NCBI RefSeq assembly: GCF_041949975.1 | Contig: NZ_JBHFQG010000003.1 | Span: 62,001-126,000 of the forward strand | Length of the DNA: 64,000 bases | Reading direction: 5' to 3' | DNA from: Alteribacillus sp041949975 | Lineage (GTDB): Bacteria; Bacillota; Bacilli; Bacillales; Marinococcaceae | Shown: in pieces, positions 7,864 through 16,193 of the stretch | Layout of the letters: each line of letters begins with the position of its first letter | How positions within the stretch are numbered: the first letter of the stretch is position 1 | Made by a program: the position numbers and the translations under genes | The notes under the pieces: generated by a model | Database searches by the model: none | What the model saw: the letters and a program-made list of their open reading frames with translations, nothing else | Told to the model about the DNA's origin: nothing

Positions 7864-8436
7864 TTAATCCTGTAAAAAACTTCGAATTTCAGCGTCATTA
7901 TGAGAAGTATTCGTGACATGATACAAGTCGTCAATCGGATAATCATTAACAATGATGTCTAAATCCTGAATAATCCGATGGGCATACTTCAATGCCTCTT
8001 TATCTCTTTTAAAGACGGCATACTCTATCAAATCCATGAGATTATGAAAATCAGACTGCAGTTCTCCCTCTGAAGCGTCAGCCATCGATTTAAATTCGTT
8101 ATAAACTTTTTCAATGTCCTCATTTTTTTCTAACCAGTGATCCTGCTGCTGAAAAAAATTTAATTCTCCCCAGCCAACCAACCCGTTCATGATATCATGG
8201 GTTTCCCTGATTTTATGCTGCACCGCATCCTCAATGTGCAGCGTGCCGTCATCATCTAGGTAGGACACAGCTTTCGAATGTTCTAAAATTTCTACCTCAG
8301 AAACGGCTGATTCACCCGCAAAAGCTTCTGTATCGTCTTCCAAATTACTCATCCATGCCACCGTAAAGAAGCTGATGCCCATTATGGCTCCCGCCAATCC
8401 TAATAACCCGGCTGTTATCCAAAGGATTTTTTTCAT
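7864..8436 (-). CDS. Exported or membrane-anchored protein of unknown function (DUF6241-like)
   Basis: 190 residues with an uncleaved-looking N-terminal hydrophobic anchor (residues 4-28, ILWITAGLLGLAGAIMGISF), then an acidic linker and a helical C-terminal domain. The domain includes HKIRETHDIMNGLVGWGELN and DLDIIVNDYPIDDLYHVTNT. This pattern resembles a Bacillus family of unknown function; I name it only as DUF6241-like and with reservations. It is a single-gene unit with its own terminator. Confidence 0.7.
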   Translation of the reverse strand: MKKILWITAGLLGLAGAIMGISFFTVAWMSNLEDDTEAFAGESAVSEVEILEHSKAVSYLDDDGTLHIEDAVQHKIRETHDIMNGLVGWGELNFFQQQDHWLEKNEDIEKVYNEFKSMADASEGELQSDFHNLMDLIEYAVFKRDKEALKYAHRIIQDLDIIVNDYPIDDLYHVTNTSHNDAEIRSFLQD

Positions 8437-8597
8437 TCATTTCAACTCCATTACTTTCTTCTTCTACACCGTACCATTTTTTGTAATTTTCCTACAAGGC
8501 TTTTTTCCCATATTTGTTCCAAAAAACATGTCATCACATAAATAGTGACGTTTCTTCATAACGTGAAATAAGAGAAATTACTCCTTAGGAGGTCGGA

Positions 8598-9557
8598 ATG
8601 AGTCAAAATACGTGGCAGCAAGTGCAGCAGATGCAGCAGATGTTTCAAGAAAATATGAAAAAAGAACCTTATCCCATGTATCCGCATTACGGGAAAATCA
8701 CTCGTTACGAGGAAGTGCCGCTGGCGGTACCCGAGCAGCGTCAATACCACCAGCCTGGTATCGAAAAAGTAATGGTTCCCAAACCAATCATTGAAAACCC
8801 CAATTACAAAGGAAGTGGAAAACTGAAAGGCAAAATCGCCCTTATTACGGGAGGCGACAGCGGAATTGGAGCGGCAGTCGCTATAGCTTTCGCCAAAGAA
8901 GGAGCAGATGTGGCGGTTTCTTATCTAAATGAGCATGACGATGCCAATCGTACTAAAAGAAGAGTAGAAGAAAGAGGCCAGCGTTGTTTACTGCTACCAG
9001 GAGATGTTCGAGAAAAAAGCCAATGTGAAAAGATAGTGGAAAAAACGGTTGAAACTTTTGGCAGACTTGATATTTTGTGCAACCACGTTGGCATTCAATT
9101 TCAGCAATTAAGCCTGCTTGATATTACAGATGAGCAATTCGATGAAACATTCAAAGTCAACGTCTACTCTCATTTTTACACAACAAGAGCAGCACTGCCC
9201 CACATGAAAGCAGGAAGCTCTATCATTAATACGTCATCGGTGGTGGCTTATTCAGGCAATGAACAGCTGATTGACTACACTTCAACAAAAGCGGCCAACG
9301 TTGGCTTCACACGTGCGTTAGCAAACAATGTTATAAAGCATGGCATCCGTGTAAACGCGGTCGCTCCGGGGCGCATTTGGACACCGCTTATACCGGCAAG
9401 CTTTTCTGCTGATGAAGTCACCCAAGTCAATAACCCGATGGATCGGCAAGGCCAGCCGTTTGAACTCGCCCCAGCTTATGTTTACCTCGCTTCAGACGAT
9501 TCTAGTTTTGTGACAGGCCAAGTGCTTCATGTAAATGGCGGGGAATCAGTTGAATAA
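8598..9557 (+). CDS. SDR family oxidoreductase, general-stress type (YdaD/YhxC-like)
   Basis: 319 residues, preceded by AGGAGG seven bases before the ATG. An N-terminal extension of about 75 residues rich in Gln, Pro and Tyr is typical of the long SDR group in bacilli that includes YdaD and YhxC. The NAD(P)-binding TGGDSGIG motif is at residues 84-91, with NTSSV and the catalytic YTSTK further on, and a C-terminal FVTGQVLHVNGGE. The likely reaction is NAD(P)-linked oxidation or reduction of an alcohol or carbonyl in the cytosol; the substrate is unknown. A 53-residue gene follows after 15 bases and is probably co-transcribed. Confidence 0.9.
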   Translation: MSQNTWQQVQQMQQMFQENMKKEPYPMYPHYGKITRYEEVPLAVPEQRQYHQPGIEKVMVPKPIIENPNYKGSGKLKGKIALITGGDSGIGAAVAIAFAKEGADVAVSYLNEHDDANRTKRRVEERGQRCLLLPGDVREKSQCEKIVEKTVETFGRLDILCNHVGIQFQQLSLLDITDEQFDETFKVNVYSHFYTTRAALPHMKAGSSIINTSSVVAYSGNEQLIDYTSTKAANVGFTRALANNVIKHGIRVNAVAPGRIWTPLIPASFSADEVTQVNNPMDRQGQPFELAPAYVYLASDDSSFVTGQVLHVNGGESVE

Positions 9558-9572
9558 AAGAGGAGGGCATGG

Positions 9573-9734
9573 ATGTATACATTCAACCCGGAAGTTAAAC
9601 TGCTTCTTGTAAACGAGTCCAATGAAAAAGTGGAAGTTACGTATAGTCCATATTCTTTTGAATTACCTAAGATCGGCCCACGTCCTCCATATTACGTCTA
9701 CCCTAATTATGAAGCTTATTATCCTATTATTTAA
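9573..9734 (+). CDS. 53-residue Tyr/Pro-rich protein of unknown function
   Basis: ATG at 9573 preceded by GAGGAGGG. It begins MYTFNPEVKLLLVNESNEKV and ends in a Tyr- and Pro-rich tail (PRPPYYVYPNYEAYYPII). A strand-like N-terminal half with an aromatic tail is the only visible structure. It follows the SDR gene closely and overlaps the convergent GNAT gene by eight bases. Function unknown; possibly part of the same stress response. Confidence 0.6.
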   Translation: MYTFNPEVKLLLVNESNEKVEVTYSPYSFELPKIGPRPPYYVYPNYEAYYPII

Positions 9735-10179
9735 GTGGAAAACGAAAAGAGTAATCATAAAAATAATGAGAATTTCTTTTAAATCCTATTTTCTCATATA
9801 GACTTTGCACTGCTGTATTTTCATTTCCTGTCTCGAGAGAAAGGGATGCTGCCCCTGTTTTCGATGCATAATCAATGGCTTTCTTTAATAATTTCTCACC
9901 AAATCCCTTTTTTCTAGCAGATTCTTTCACAAACAAATCATTTAAAATCCACGTCTTCTTCATACTTACGGATGAAAAAGAAGGATACAATTGCACAAAG
10001 CCGATAGGATGGTTTTTCTCGTAAGCTATAAAAACTGCCGACTCCTTATTTTTCATCCTTTCTTTTAAATATTCCCTCGCCCCTTCCCTATCAGATGATT
10101 GTTCGTAAAAGAGCCGGTATAAATCAAAAAGTTCGGTTAATGAATTAAGGTCGTTTAGTGCTGCTTTTTGAATAGTCAT
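9727..10179 (-). CDS. GNAT family N-acetyltransferase
   Basis: 150 residues, a single GNAT domain. The acetyl-CoA-binding motif A is ARKKGFGEKLLKKAIDYA (about residues 88-105), preceded by the ILNDLFV strand. The C-terminal motif B region is SLYEKIGFKRNSHYF. The enzyme should transfer an acetyl group from acetyl-CoA to an amine; the substrate cannot be read from the sequence. It follows the DUF3221 lipoprotein gene with only two bases between, so the two are probably one transcript. Confidence 0.88.
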   Translation of the reverse strand: MTIQKAALNDLNSLTELFDLYRLFYEQSSDREGAREYLKERMKNKESAVFIAYEKNHPIGFVQLYPSFSSVSMKKTWILNDLFVKESARKKGFGEKLLKKAIDYASKTGAASLSLETGNENTAVQSLYEKIGFKRNSHYFYDYSFRFPLK

Positions 10180-10181
10180 AT

Positions 10182-10682
10182 TTAGTTCCCCCTGTTATAA
10201 TCATTAACCGTTACGTCATGCATTGTTATTTCAACCTTCCACTGTTTATGTTCCGTTTGAAAATCGACACTTGTGACCGCAGGAATTCCTTGAATATCTT
10301 TTGATTCCAGGGCTTGTTTTACAGCTTCTTGCTCTGTAAGATTTGCTTCTTCTGGCTTTTCTCCCGGAAGGATTTCCATATGCTCCGCCTCTGACTGGCC
10401 TGGATACGATTCAGCCACCACTTCATACCATACTTCTACTCCATGCCCTATTTCTGCATTATCCGCCGCGTTGGAAAACCAGATGGCGCTGTAAAATACC
10501 TCCTGGCCGCCGGTATCGCTGTAATCTTTCGGCTCAGACGCTGCAACAAGGACCCTGCCATCTTTTTTATCGACCACGTAACCAGTCATTCCCGGCGGAA
10601 AGCCAGGCTTATCACCAGAAGCACAGCCATTCATCCCCATGCCTATTAATAAAAATAGGAAAAACATCAACCTGCTTTTCAA
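10182..10682 (-). CDS. Lipoprotein with DUF3221-like domain
   Basis: 166 residues from a TTG at 10682. This start is chosen because AGGAG lies seven bases upstream and the product then begins with a proper lipoprotein signal (MKSRLMFFLFLLIGMGMNGC). The frame stays open further upstream but those residues are not protein-like. The first half of the mature protein (GYVVDKKDGRVLVA, FYSAIWFSNA, IGHGVEVWYEVVAESYPGQS) matches the DUF3221 pattern, an OB-like beta domain. The last 55 residues contain a LTEQEAVKQAL segment and a strand-rich end like a PepSY-type repeat. Membrane-anchored on the outer face; function unknown. Confidence 0.75.
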   Translation of the reverse strand: MKSRLMFFLFLLIGMGMNGCASGDKPGFPPGMTGYVVDKKDGRVLVAASEPKDYSDTGGQEVFYSAIWFSNAADNAEIGHGVEVWYEVVAESYPGQSEAEHMEILPGEKPEEANLTEQEAVKQALESKDIQGIPAVTSVDFQTEHKQWKVEITMHDVTVNDYNRGN

Positions 10683-10744
10683 ATTATCACTCCTGCTATT
10701 TATTATGTAACGTTTTAAAGCAGGTAAAGGTTTCTTTTTTTCAT

Positions 10745-10901
10745 TTATGATTCGTGATAAATTTCCACCAGCCTTATTATGGTCATACCGATAATCACAA
10801 GAGAAAGAGCAATGAACAGCCATTGTCTTTCGTCTCCTAGAAATATTTGAGTGAATCACACCGGAAATGAAAACAATCCATTGATAAATCTTTCCCCACA
10901 T
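10745..10901 (-). pseudogene. Possible frameshifted two-helix small membrane protein
   Basis: Frame one starts at the ATG at 10901 (MWGKIYQWIVFISGVIHS), a hydrophobic helix. About 20 codons in, frame two continues with a second helix (WLFIALSLVIIGMTIIRLVE) and a stop at 10745. Joined, they make a plausible two-span protein of about 52 residues; neither half alone does. This is reading by eye on a very short gene, so confidence is low. Confidence 0.35.
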
Positions 10902-11043
10902 GATTTATTCCGCCCCCCCATTATATAATAATGGACAGCCTGCTCCATCTATTGTTTTCCGAGCATATAGCCCATTAACACTGTATTCCGATCGATTTCT
11001 ATTATGACGGCCACGAGTACTTTATGACTTTTTCAGCCAATAA

Positions 11044-11078
11044 AAAATGCTCCCATTCAAATGGATCAGGGAGCATTT
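11044..11078 (-). terminator. Terminator of the Nfu_N gene
   Basis: AAATGCTCCC and GGGAGCATTT form a 10-bp stem with a 14-base loop, followed on the minus strand by TTTATTG. Confidence 0.75.
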
Positions 11079-11095
11079 ATAAAAGGTCCTTCTTT

Positions 11096-11350
11096 TTATT
11101 CGTTTGCGTTAAACGCCTGCTGGATCTTAGGCATCAAGTCATCCCACTCTGCATCCATCGTTTTATTTACCGTAACAAAATCATTGTAGCCAAAAATATT
11201 GTCTACGCCTTCAATCTGTAGCAATGCTTTTGCAATCGGGTGATCGGTGTCGTCCCCTTTTTTCAGAGACGTGCTGCCATCAAAGATTACTTGGTCCGCT
11301 GTAAATTTTACAGCATTTGGGTTAGGTGTAGATTGAGCTTGTACTTCCAT
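11096..11350 (-). CDS. NifU N-terminal-like (Nfu_N) domain protein
   Basis: 84 residues, essentially one Nfu_N domain. Diagnostic features are the start EVQAQSTPNPNAVKFTADQV, SPLAKALL-like DHPIAKALLQIEGVDNIFGY, and the closing NDFVTVNKTMDAEWDDLMP. This domain occurs at the N-terminus of iron-sulfur scaffold Nfu proteins and alone in many bacilli. The CxxC cluster-binding domain of full Nfu proteins is absent, so it may be an adaptor in Fe-S or redox homeostasis. It is a single-gene unit with its own terminator. The family call is strong; the function is not. Confidence 0.85.
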   Translation of the reverse strand: MEVQAQSTPNPNAVKFTADQVIFDGSTSLKKGDDTDHPIAKALLQIEGVDNIFGYNDFVTVNKTMDAEWDDLMPKIQQAFNANE

Positions 11351-11500
11351 AGGTTTAATGAGTCCCCTTTCGATTTCACACTTTAAAATTATTCTATTTA
11401 TAAAATAATAACACTTTAAGCCACGTTTTAAAAATAGGTCATTAAAAAGTGGTACCTTTTTTCTCTTTTCTTGCTAGCATTCCATGTTGTGACCCATTAT

Positions 11501-12055
11501 TTATGTTTGATAATCCATCTGCCTGCGGATGTGTTCTTTTCCTTCTGTCCCGGCAAATTTTTCACAAAGATACAAGCCTAAATCTATAGATGAGCTGACC
11601 CCTCTAGCTGTGATAACATCTCCTTCATCTACAATTCTTTGATCCAGCGTTTGGCAATATGTATTTAATAATTCAAATGCGTGGGGATGGGTCGTCGCCT
11701 TTTTTCCTTTTAAAAAACCAGCAGCTCCAAGAAGCAGGGAACCCGTGCATACGGAAGCTTTTAGATCACAGTTCTCCGCCGTTTTCAACCATTGAAGGAA
11801 GGCAGGGTCGTCCTGCAGCCGTCTTGTCCCCATTCCGCCCGGTACAACAATCATGTCATAATGATCTAATGGTTTACTCACTTTATCTGGAGAAAATATA
11901 AGTCCAGCCCCATCTTTAACTGCAGGGTTAAACGAACAAACATCCCACTGAAATTCTGGCATCACATTCATCGTCTTCAACCTCGTCAAAGCATCATATA
12001 CCCCGACAAAATCTAAAGCAGTTACACCGTCGAACAAAATAAATGCTGTTTTCAT
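11501..12055 (-). CDS. DJ-1/PfpI family protein (isonitrile hydratase-like)
   Basis: 184 residues covering the whole DJ-1/PfpI fold. It begins with FILFDGVTALDFVGVYDAL and has MIVVPGGMGTRRL near residue 70. The nucleophile elbow ASVCTGSLLLGAAG near residue 105 holds the reactive Cys, and ATTHPHAFELL is the following active-site loop as in ThiJ/isonitrile-hydratase-type members. The likely role is hydrolysis of a small reactive molecule or protein/metabolite repair. The start ATG overlaps the TGA of the broken isochorismatase-type gene (ATGA), so the two were once translationally coupled. Loss of the upstream frame may reduce its expression. Confidence 0.88.
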   Translation of the reverse strand: MKTAFILFDGVTALDFVGVYDALTRLKTMNVMPEFQWDVCSFNPAVKDGAGLIFSPDKVSKPLDHYDMIVVPGGMGTRRLQDDPAFLQWLKTAENCDLKASVCTGSLLLGAAGFLKGKKATTHPHAFELLNTYCQTLDQRIVDEGDVITARGVSSSIDLGLYLCEKFAGTEGKEHIRRQMDYQT

Positions 12056-12620
12056 TTCAACTGCTCCTTTTCTATTTTTTCAATGATTTGAACGGTTGTG
12101 ATTCCTGTGGCAAATTCCTGGTGAAGAGCGGCTAGTGATAAGTCATGTACGACCTCAGGCTCGTAATATCGAACATTATATCCCATAAACCGAAAGCTGC
12201 CGTCGCATCAGCAATCAAATATGTAGAAAAGCCGAAGTTCCCGCTCATCCTAGTAGTTGTTGATACACAATGAGGTGTCGTTAATCCTGTGATGATTACG
12301 TTGTCCCATTGATTGGAATGTAAATGCTCTTTTAAGTTCGTGCCGATAAATGCACTGTTCTGTTTTTTGGTTATAACTGTTTCATTTACTTTTGGCATTG
12401 CAGCATCCTTTAAAAACGAATGATTCATTTTCAGGAAAAAACAAAGACGCAGGATTAGAAGAAGTGTGCTTAATATGTATAACCGGCCATCCTTTTCCCC
12501 GCCATGCCGTGAGCTGCCTTTGGATGTTTTGTTCTGCAAAGGATTGTTTCGCTTTCCCCATTTTTTATCCTCAAAAGCTTTCTGCACATCAATAATGATC
12601 AGAGGAGACACTTTGTTCAT
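12052..12620 (-). pseudogene. Isochorismatase-family cysteine hydrolase, three frameshifts
   Basis: The natural protein can be followed across frames. Frame 1 gives VSPLIIIDVQKAFEDKKWGK with the catalytic Asp. Frame 2 gives NIQRQLTAWRGKGWPVIHIK. Frame 1 again gives NETVITKKQNSAFIGTNL and GLTTPHCVSTTTRM with the catalytic Lys and Cys. A third shift near 12190 leads to RYYEPEVVHDLSLAALHQEF and a TGA at 12052 overlapping the next gene. Uninterrupted it would be about 188 residues, normal for the family. The first two shifts compensate each other, leaving a garbled stretch of about 47 residues. The full set of catalytic residues is still encoded, so decay looks recent. Confidence 0.85.
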
Positions 12621-12647
12621 TTAGAAAAACTCCCTTTACTACGTAGA

Positions 12648-13138
12648 TTATTTGTTATTACGGCCGCCGGTGCTTTGTAATTCCTCCCTTCCATGGATTA
12701 CATCATTAGAGATATGGTAGGAATAAGAATAATCGGGTTCATCTTCAAACGTGACATAAAAGAGATAATGGCTGGAAAAGGTAGATTCGGCCTTTTCCAT
12801 TTCCCAAGAACGATCAGGGTAAGTTTCTTCTAAATGGTGTTCTAATACTTCCATTCTTTTGGGCACTTCGTGATGTAAAATAACATAAGGCCGGATAACC
12901 CACATACCAACCCCAGCATGATTACGAGAAAAACAATCGAAAAAGTACATAACAGAACCTTTTGTTTTTTAGAAATAAGAAGAGTAACAGCAAACAAAAT
13001 GGTGACAAAATAAGCTGTAATGTAAGCAAATTAAACCTCTACATAATGGGTTTCTGGAGCAATATTATTAATATAAAACCAGCTTAGAAAAACCATAACC
13101 CCCAAAAAAGCAACGGAAATCATTATTTTAATTTTAAT
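12648..13138 (-). pseudogene. DUF3139-like membrane protein, in-frame stop and frameshift
   Basis: Start region IKIKIMISVAFLGVMVFLSW with GGGGGA seven bases before an ATT codon at 13138, which may be a mutated start; the first ATG is at 13123. A TAA interrupts after HYVEV. The same frame continues with two hydrophobic helices (VTILFAVTLLISKKQ, VFLVIMLGLVCGLSGLMLFY). A shift of frame then gives the soluble end, LEETYPDRSWEMEKAESTFS and YVTFEDEPDYSYSYHI, which resembles DUF3139 proteins. Only the last part, 12648-12950, is an open frame on its own. Function unknown. Confidence 0.65.
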
Positions 13139-13168
13139 ACAGTTTCCCCCTTTACAATGTTTTCCGGC

Positions 13169-14380
13169 TTATTTTACATTAATATCTTTTGTCGCCAGTT
13201 GTCGCCTTAATATCCATATGCAAACAGGGGTTACGAACGTAAGCAGTCCAATGGATGTAAAAGCCACACCCCAATTGTAAAAGTCAAGCAAAAGACCAAA
13301 TAATACAGGAGAAAAAATTGTTGCACTAAAACCCATAACTGACTGAATACCAAGGGCGGTGCCGATAATATCGGGATCGGCAATTTCCGTTAAGGCGGTA
13401 TTATAAATCGGGGAATCTGCAATAATTGTAAATCCATAAATAAAAACGAGCGGAAGCAGAATCCAGATCGGAATTTCGATGAGCCAGCCAACAGCCAAAG
13501 AGCAGATAATACTGATATAAATAAATAATTGAATTATATTCAGCCGTCCGAACCTATCCGACAATTGCCCGCCCAAAAACGTAGCAAATCCGCCTGCCAT
13601 AATAACGAGTGATCCTGTTAGATTTCCATAACTCACAGCATGTTCTACATCATTATTTGCAAAATAATAAACGAGAAACGGGCCGATCCACGCCCACATC
13701 GCATACAATTCCCAGCAATGGCCGGTGTAACTGACATTTACGAGCAAATTTTTCTTCGTCAGCACTCTTTTCAGCAGTGCCATATTTAAACGCTGTCCCT
13801 CGATATGTAAGTTGCTTGGAATGTTAGAAAAGAAAAGCATTCCTGAAGCCACAAGTGCAGAGCAGGATGTAATCAAAATAACCCCCTGCCAGCCCGTTAA
13901 ATTAATAAGCATTCCTGATACTAGCAGGGAAAAACCAGAACCCACTACTAACGAGCCTACATAAACGCCCATCGCTGCTCCTCTTTTTTCTGGGGGAGCG
14001 ATTTGTGCTACGATTTTCATTCCCGGTACATAAATCCCTGCTATGCCAATACCAGATAACAAACGCAGCAGAAGAGCTGACATAAACCCGTCAGCTAAGA
14101 AAACAAACAAAACACCAGAAACGCCAGCCAGCAAAGCACCGTACATAAAAGAATATTTCGGATTATATTTATCGCTTAAAAAACTATAAAAAAAGACCGC
14201 TGCTACATAGCCTATATGAAAAAAGGAAACAATGATACCGGACTGTGTGGGTGTTAAACCCCATTCCTCTTCTACGATTGGCATCACCGCAGAAAAGTTA
14301 AACCATACTTGCATACTAAGAAATTGTGCAATAGCTAACGTCCATAATAACCGATTCAACGCATTGGCCACCTTTGTCAT
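13169..14380 (-). CDS. MFS transporter
   Basis: 403 residues, about twelve membrane helices, standard length for the family. The cytoplasmic loop after helix 2 is YSFLSDKYNPKYSF, matching the conserved G-x-x-x-D-R loop in relaxed form, and its second copy GGQLSDRFGRLN between helices 8 and 9 is classical. PPEKRGAAMGVY after helix 4 is also typical. The substrate is unknown; drug or metabolite export or uptake are equally possible. The ATG at 14380 lacks a clear ribosome binding site, whereas a TTG at 14359 has AGGTGG eight bases upstream, so the true start may be seven codons later. Confidence 0.88.
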   Translation of the reverse strand: MTKVANALNRLLWTLAIAQFLSMQVWFNFSAVMPIVEEEWGLTPTQSGIIVSFFHIGYVAAVFFYSFLSDKYNPKYSFMYGALLAGVSGVLFVFLADGFMSALLLRLLSGIGIAGIYVPGMKIVAQIAPPEKRGAAMGVYVGSLVVGSGFSLLVSGMLINLTGWQGVILITSCSALVASGMLFFSNIPSNLHIEGQRLNMALLKRVLTKKNLLVNVSYTGHCWELYAMWAWIGPFLVYYFANNDVEHAVSYGNLTGSLVIMAGGFATFLGGQLSDRFGRLNIIQLFIYISIICSLAVGWLIEIPIWILLPLVFIYGFTIIADSPIYNTALTEIADPDIIGTALGIQSVMGFSATIFSPVLFGLLLDFYNWGVAFTSIGLLTFVTPVCIWILRRQLATKDINVK

Positions 14381-14571
14381 AAAAAGTTAATTACTTACAT
14401 TATACCTAAAAACCTAAATATTTCGAAATTTTTTGCTCACCCTATCAGAATTTATACCTTCATGGTGTTATTTGTAGATAAATTCATGGCTGTTTTTAGC
14501 AGGAAAATACCATGTTTGCCACAAATGTATTAAGCAGTATTTATACACTATAAGAAAGGTGGTCGTTGTTA

Positions 14572-14778
14572 GTGAACCGTGATCTCACACTGAAACAGAT
14601 CGCAGAAGGCATCCCTAAGTCGGTATTAAATGCGTCAGACAAAGACCTGGAAGGGTTTCAGGAAATCCTCGATCAAACGATAAAAGTAAGAGAAGCACAC
14701 AAAGATTTACAGCGGATGGTACAAAGCTATTCAGGTTCTAAAAAACCGTCCCCTTCCGCCATGCAGCAGTCTTCTTAA
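14572..14778 (+). CDS. Small helical protein of unknown function
   Basis: 68 residues from a GTG at 14572, with AAAGGTGG nine bases upstream; a TTG two codons earlier is too close to it. The sequence NRDLTLKQIAEGIPKSVLNA followed by KDLEGFQEILDQTIKVREAH is predicted to be all-helical with a charged, flexible tail. It resembles no family I can name. Single gene, divergent from the MFS transporter. Confidence 0.6.
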   Translation: MNRDLTLKQIAEGIPKSVLNASDKDLEGFQEILDQTIKVREAHKDLQRMVQSYSGSKKPSPSAMQQSS

Positions 14779-14869
14779 GTATCCTGTTCAAATATCCACG
14801 GACCTCTTTTCTATTTATATAATATAGGAGGTCAGCAGGAATTGCTTGCTCTAAAAAGAAACAACAGCA

Positions 14870-14902
14870 AAAAAGGGTCAGACCCCTGCAGGACCTGACC
14901 CA
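14870..14902 (-). terminator. Terminator of the yfhD-like gene
   Basis: GGGTCAG and CTGACCC flank a GC-rich loop, followed on the minus strand by TTTTTTG. Confidence 0.75.
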
Positions 14903-14913
14903 TTGGATTTTCT

Positions 14914-15114
14914 TTACAATTCATCAAGCGGACGGTTGTGTGCTCGTTCATCTGCCTCTCTTGCACGCTCCTGTGCTTCTAAATCATCAGTATCCGCCAG
15001 CTCTTCGGAATATTCCACATCTAATCCATCATTAACGACGATATCTTTTTTCGGCGTCTGCGACAGCCTTGCTTTATTTTTATGTTTGTTGTTTCGAGAT
15101 TGCCCTCTTGTCAT
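14914..15114 (-). CDS. YfhD family small acidic protein
   Basis: 66 residues from the ATG at 15114, with GGGAG eight bases upstream; an upstream in-frame GTG at 15123 has no such site. Very charged and probably unfolded: a basic N-terminal MTRGQSRNNKHKNKARLSQ, then DIVVNDGLDVEYSEELADTD and repeated Ala/Glu/Arg (EAQERAREADERA). The pattern matches YfhD, a small Bacillus protein of unknown role. Monocistronic with a strong terminator. Confidence 0.8.
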   Translation of the reverse strand: MTRGQSRNNKHKNKARLSQTPKKDIVVNDGLDVEYSEELADTDDLEAQERAREADERAHNRPLDEL

Positions 15115-15226
15115 CACAAACACTCCCTTCCTTTTCCTTTAATTTTCCGCGATATTCTATTTATTATGCATTCCAGGAAGTGATACAATACGATAATAGC
15201 TACTTATATTAGGGTGAGCTGCCATT

Positions 15227-16165
15227 ATGACAACGTTGGAAAAATTATATTCTTTTATTATTTTAGGTGCTGTATTATTCGGACTGGGGCTAGGTCAGTT
15301 TGACATATTCCGAACCAATACAGAATACGTGATTACGCCATTGCTGGTCGGGATGCTGTATTTCACCTTTTTACATATCCCATTTGAAAACATAAAAAAG
15401 TCACTGCAAAATATAAAATTTACTGATACATCTCTCTTGATAAATTTTGTGTGGACACCTGTGTTCGCCTGGGCGCTGGCTTCTATTTTTTTATCGGAGT
15501 ATCCAGCACTGTCGCTTGGATTCATCATGCTGATGGTCACTCCATGTACGGATTGGTACTTAATTTTCACCGGAATAGCAAAAGGAAATACCGCCTTATC
15601 TGCTTCCATTTTGCCGATAAACTTACTATTGCAGCTATTGCTCTTACCTGTTTATTTATTGGTATTTAGTGGTACAGCAGGCTTTGTGGATTTCTCCATG
15701 TTAGCTGAAAGCATATTGCTTGTTTTATTACTGCCATTACTGCTTGCAGTTATGACGAATACCTTTTTTAAAGATCCTCTAAAAGAAAAAATACGTTCAA
15801 CCGCGGTTAATGCTCCGGTTGTTTTTTTAAGTTTAGCGATTGCTGCTATGTTTGCATCAAATGGTCACTTCCTGCTCGAACACTTGGATTTGTTATGGAA
15901 ATTAACGCTTCCTATTTTATTATTTTTTGCGATTAATTTTATTATTGGTCAAAAAGTTGGCAGTATAATGAAGTTTTCGTATCAAGACAAAGCAAGCCTC
16001 AGCTTAACGACATTAGCAAGAAATTCACCGATTGCGCTCGCTGTTGCTTTGACCGCTTTTCCAGATCAGCCGTTTATTGCATTAACCTTAATCGTCGGAC
16101 CACTGCTTGAGCTGCCTCTATTAGCCGGGATCACCCAACTATTATTGTTCACACGCAAAAATTAA
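15227..16165 (+). CDS. ACR3/BASS-type transporter (arsenite efflux or bile-acid:Na+ symporter fold)
   Basis: 312 residues, about ten membrane helices. Features of the ACR3/BASS superfamily are FVWTPVFAWALASIFLSEYP (helix 3-4 region), the MLMVTPCTDWYLIFTGIAKG segment with the Cys that in ACR3 arsenite pumps is essential, and TTLARNSPIALAVALTAFPD in the second half. The Cys in TPCTDW supports an arsenite permease, but no arsR or arsC gene lies nearby, so the substrate is open. The ATG at 15227 has GGGTGAG upstream. It is transcribed alone towards a broken lipoprotein gene. Confidence 0.8.
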   Translation: MTTLEKLYSFIILGAVLFGLGLGQFDIFRTNTEYVITPLLVGMLYFTFLHIPFENIKKSLQNIKFTDTSLLINFVWTPVFAWALASIFLSEYPALSLGFIMLMVTPCTDWYLIFTGIAKGNTALSASILPINLLLQLLLLPVYLLVFSGTAGFVDFSMLAESILLVLLLPLLLAVMTNTFFKDPLKEKIRSTAVNAPVVFLSLAIAAMFASNGHFLLEHLDLLWKLTLPILLFFAINFIIGQKVGSIMKFSYQDKASLSLTTLARNSPIALAVALTAFPDQPFIALTLIVGPLLELPLLAGITQLLLFTRKN

Positions 16166-16193
16166 TCTATATTTGTTTCTTCGAGCATAATAC

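Noticed and set aside
10683..10901. Long N-terminal extension of the DUF3221 lipoprotein
   Set aside because: The extension is not protein-like. The TTG at 10682 has a ribosome binding site and gives a proper lipoprotein signal.
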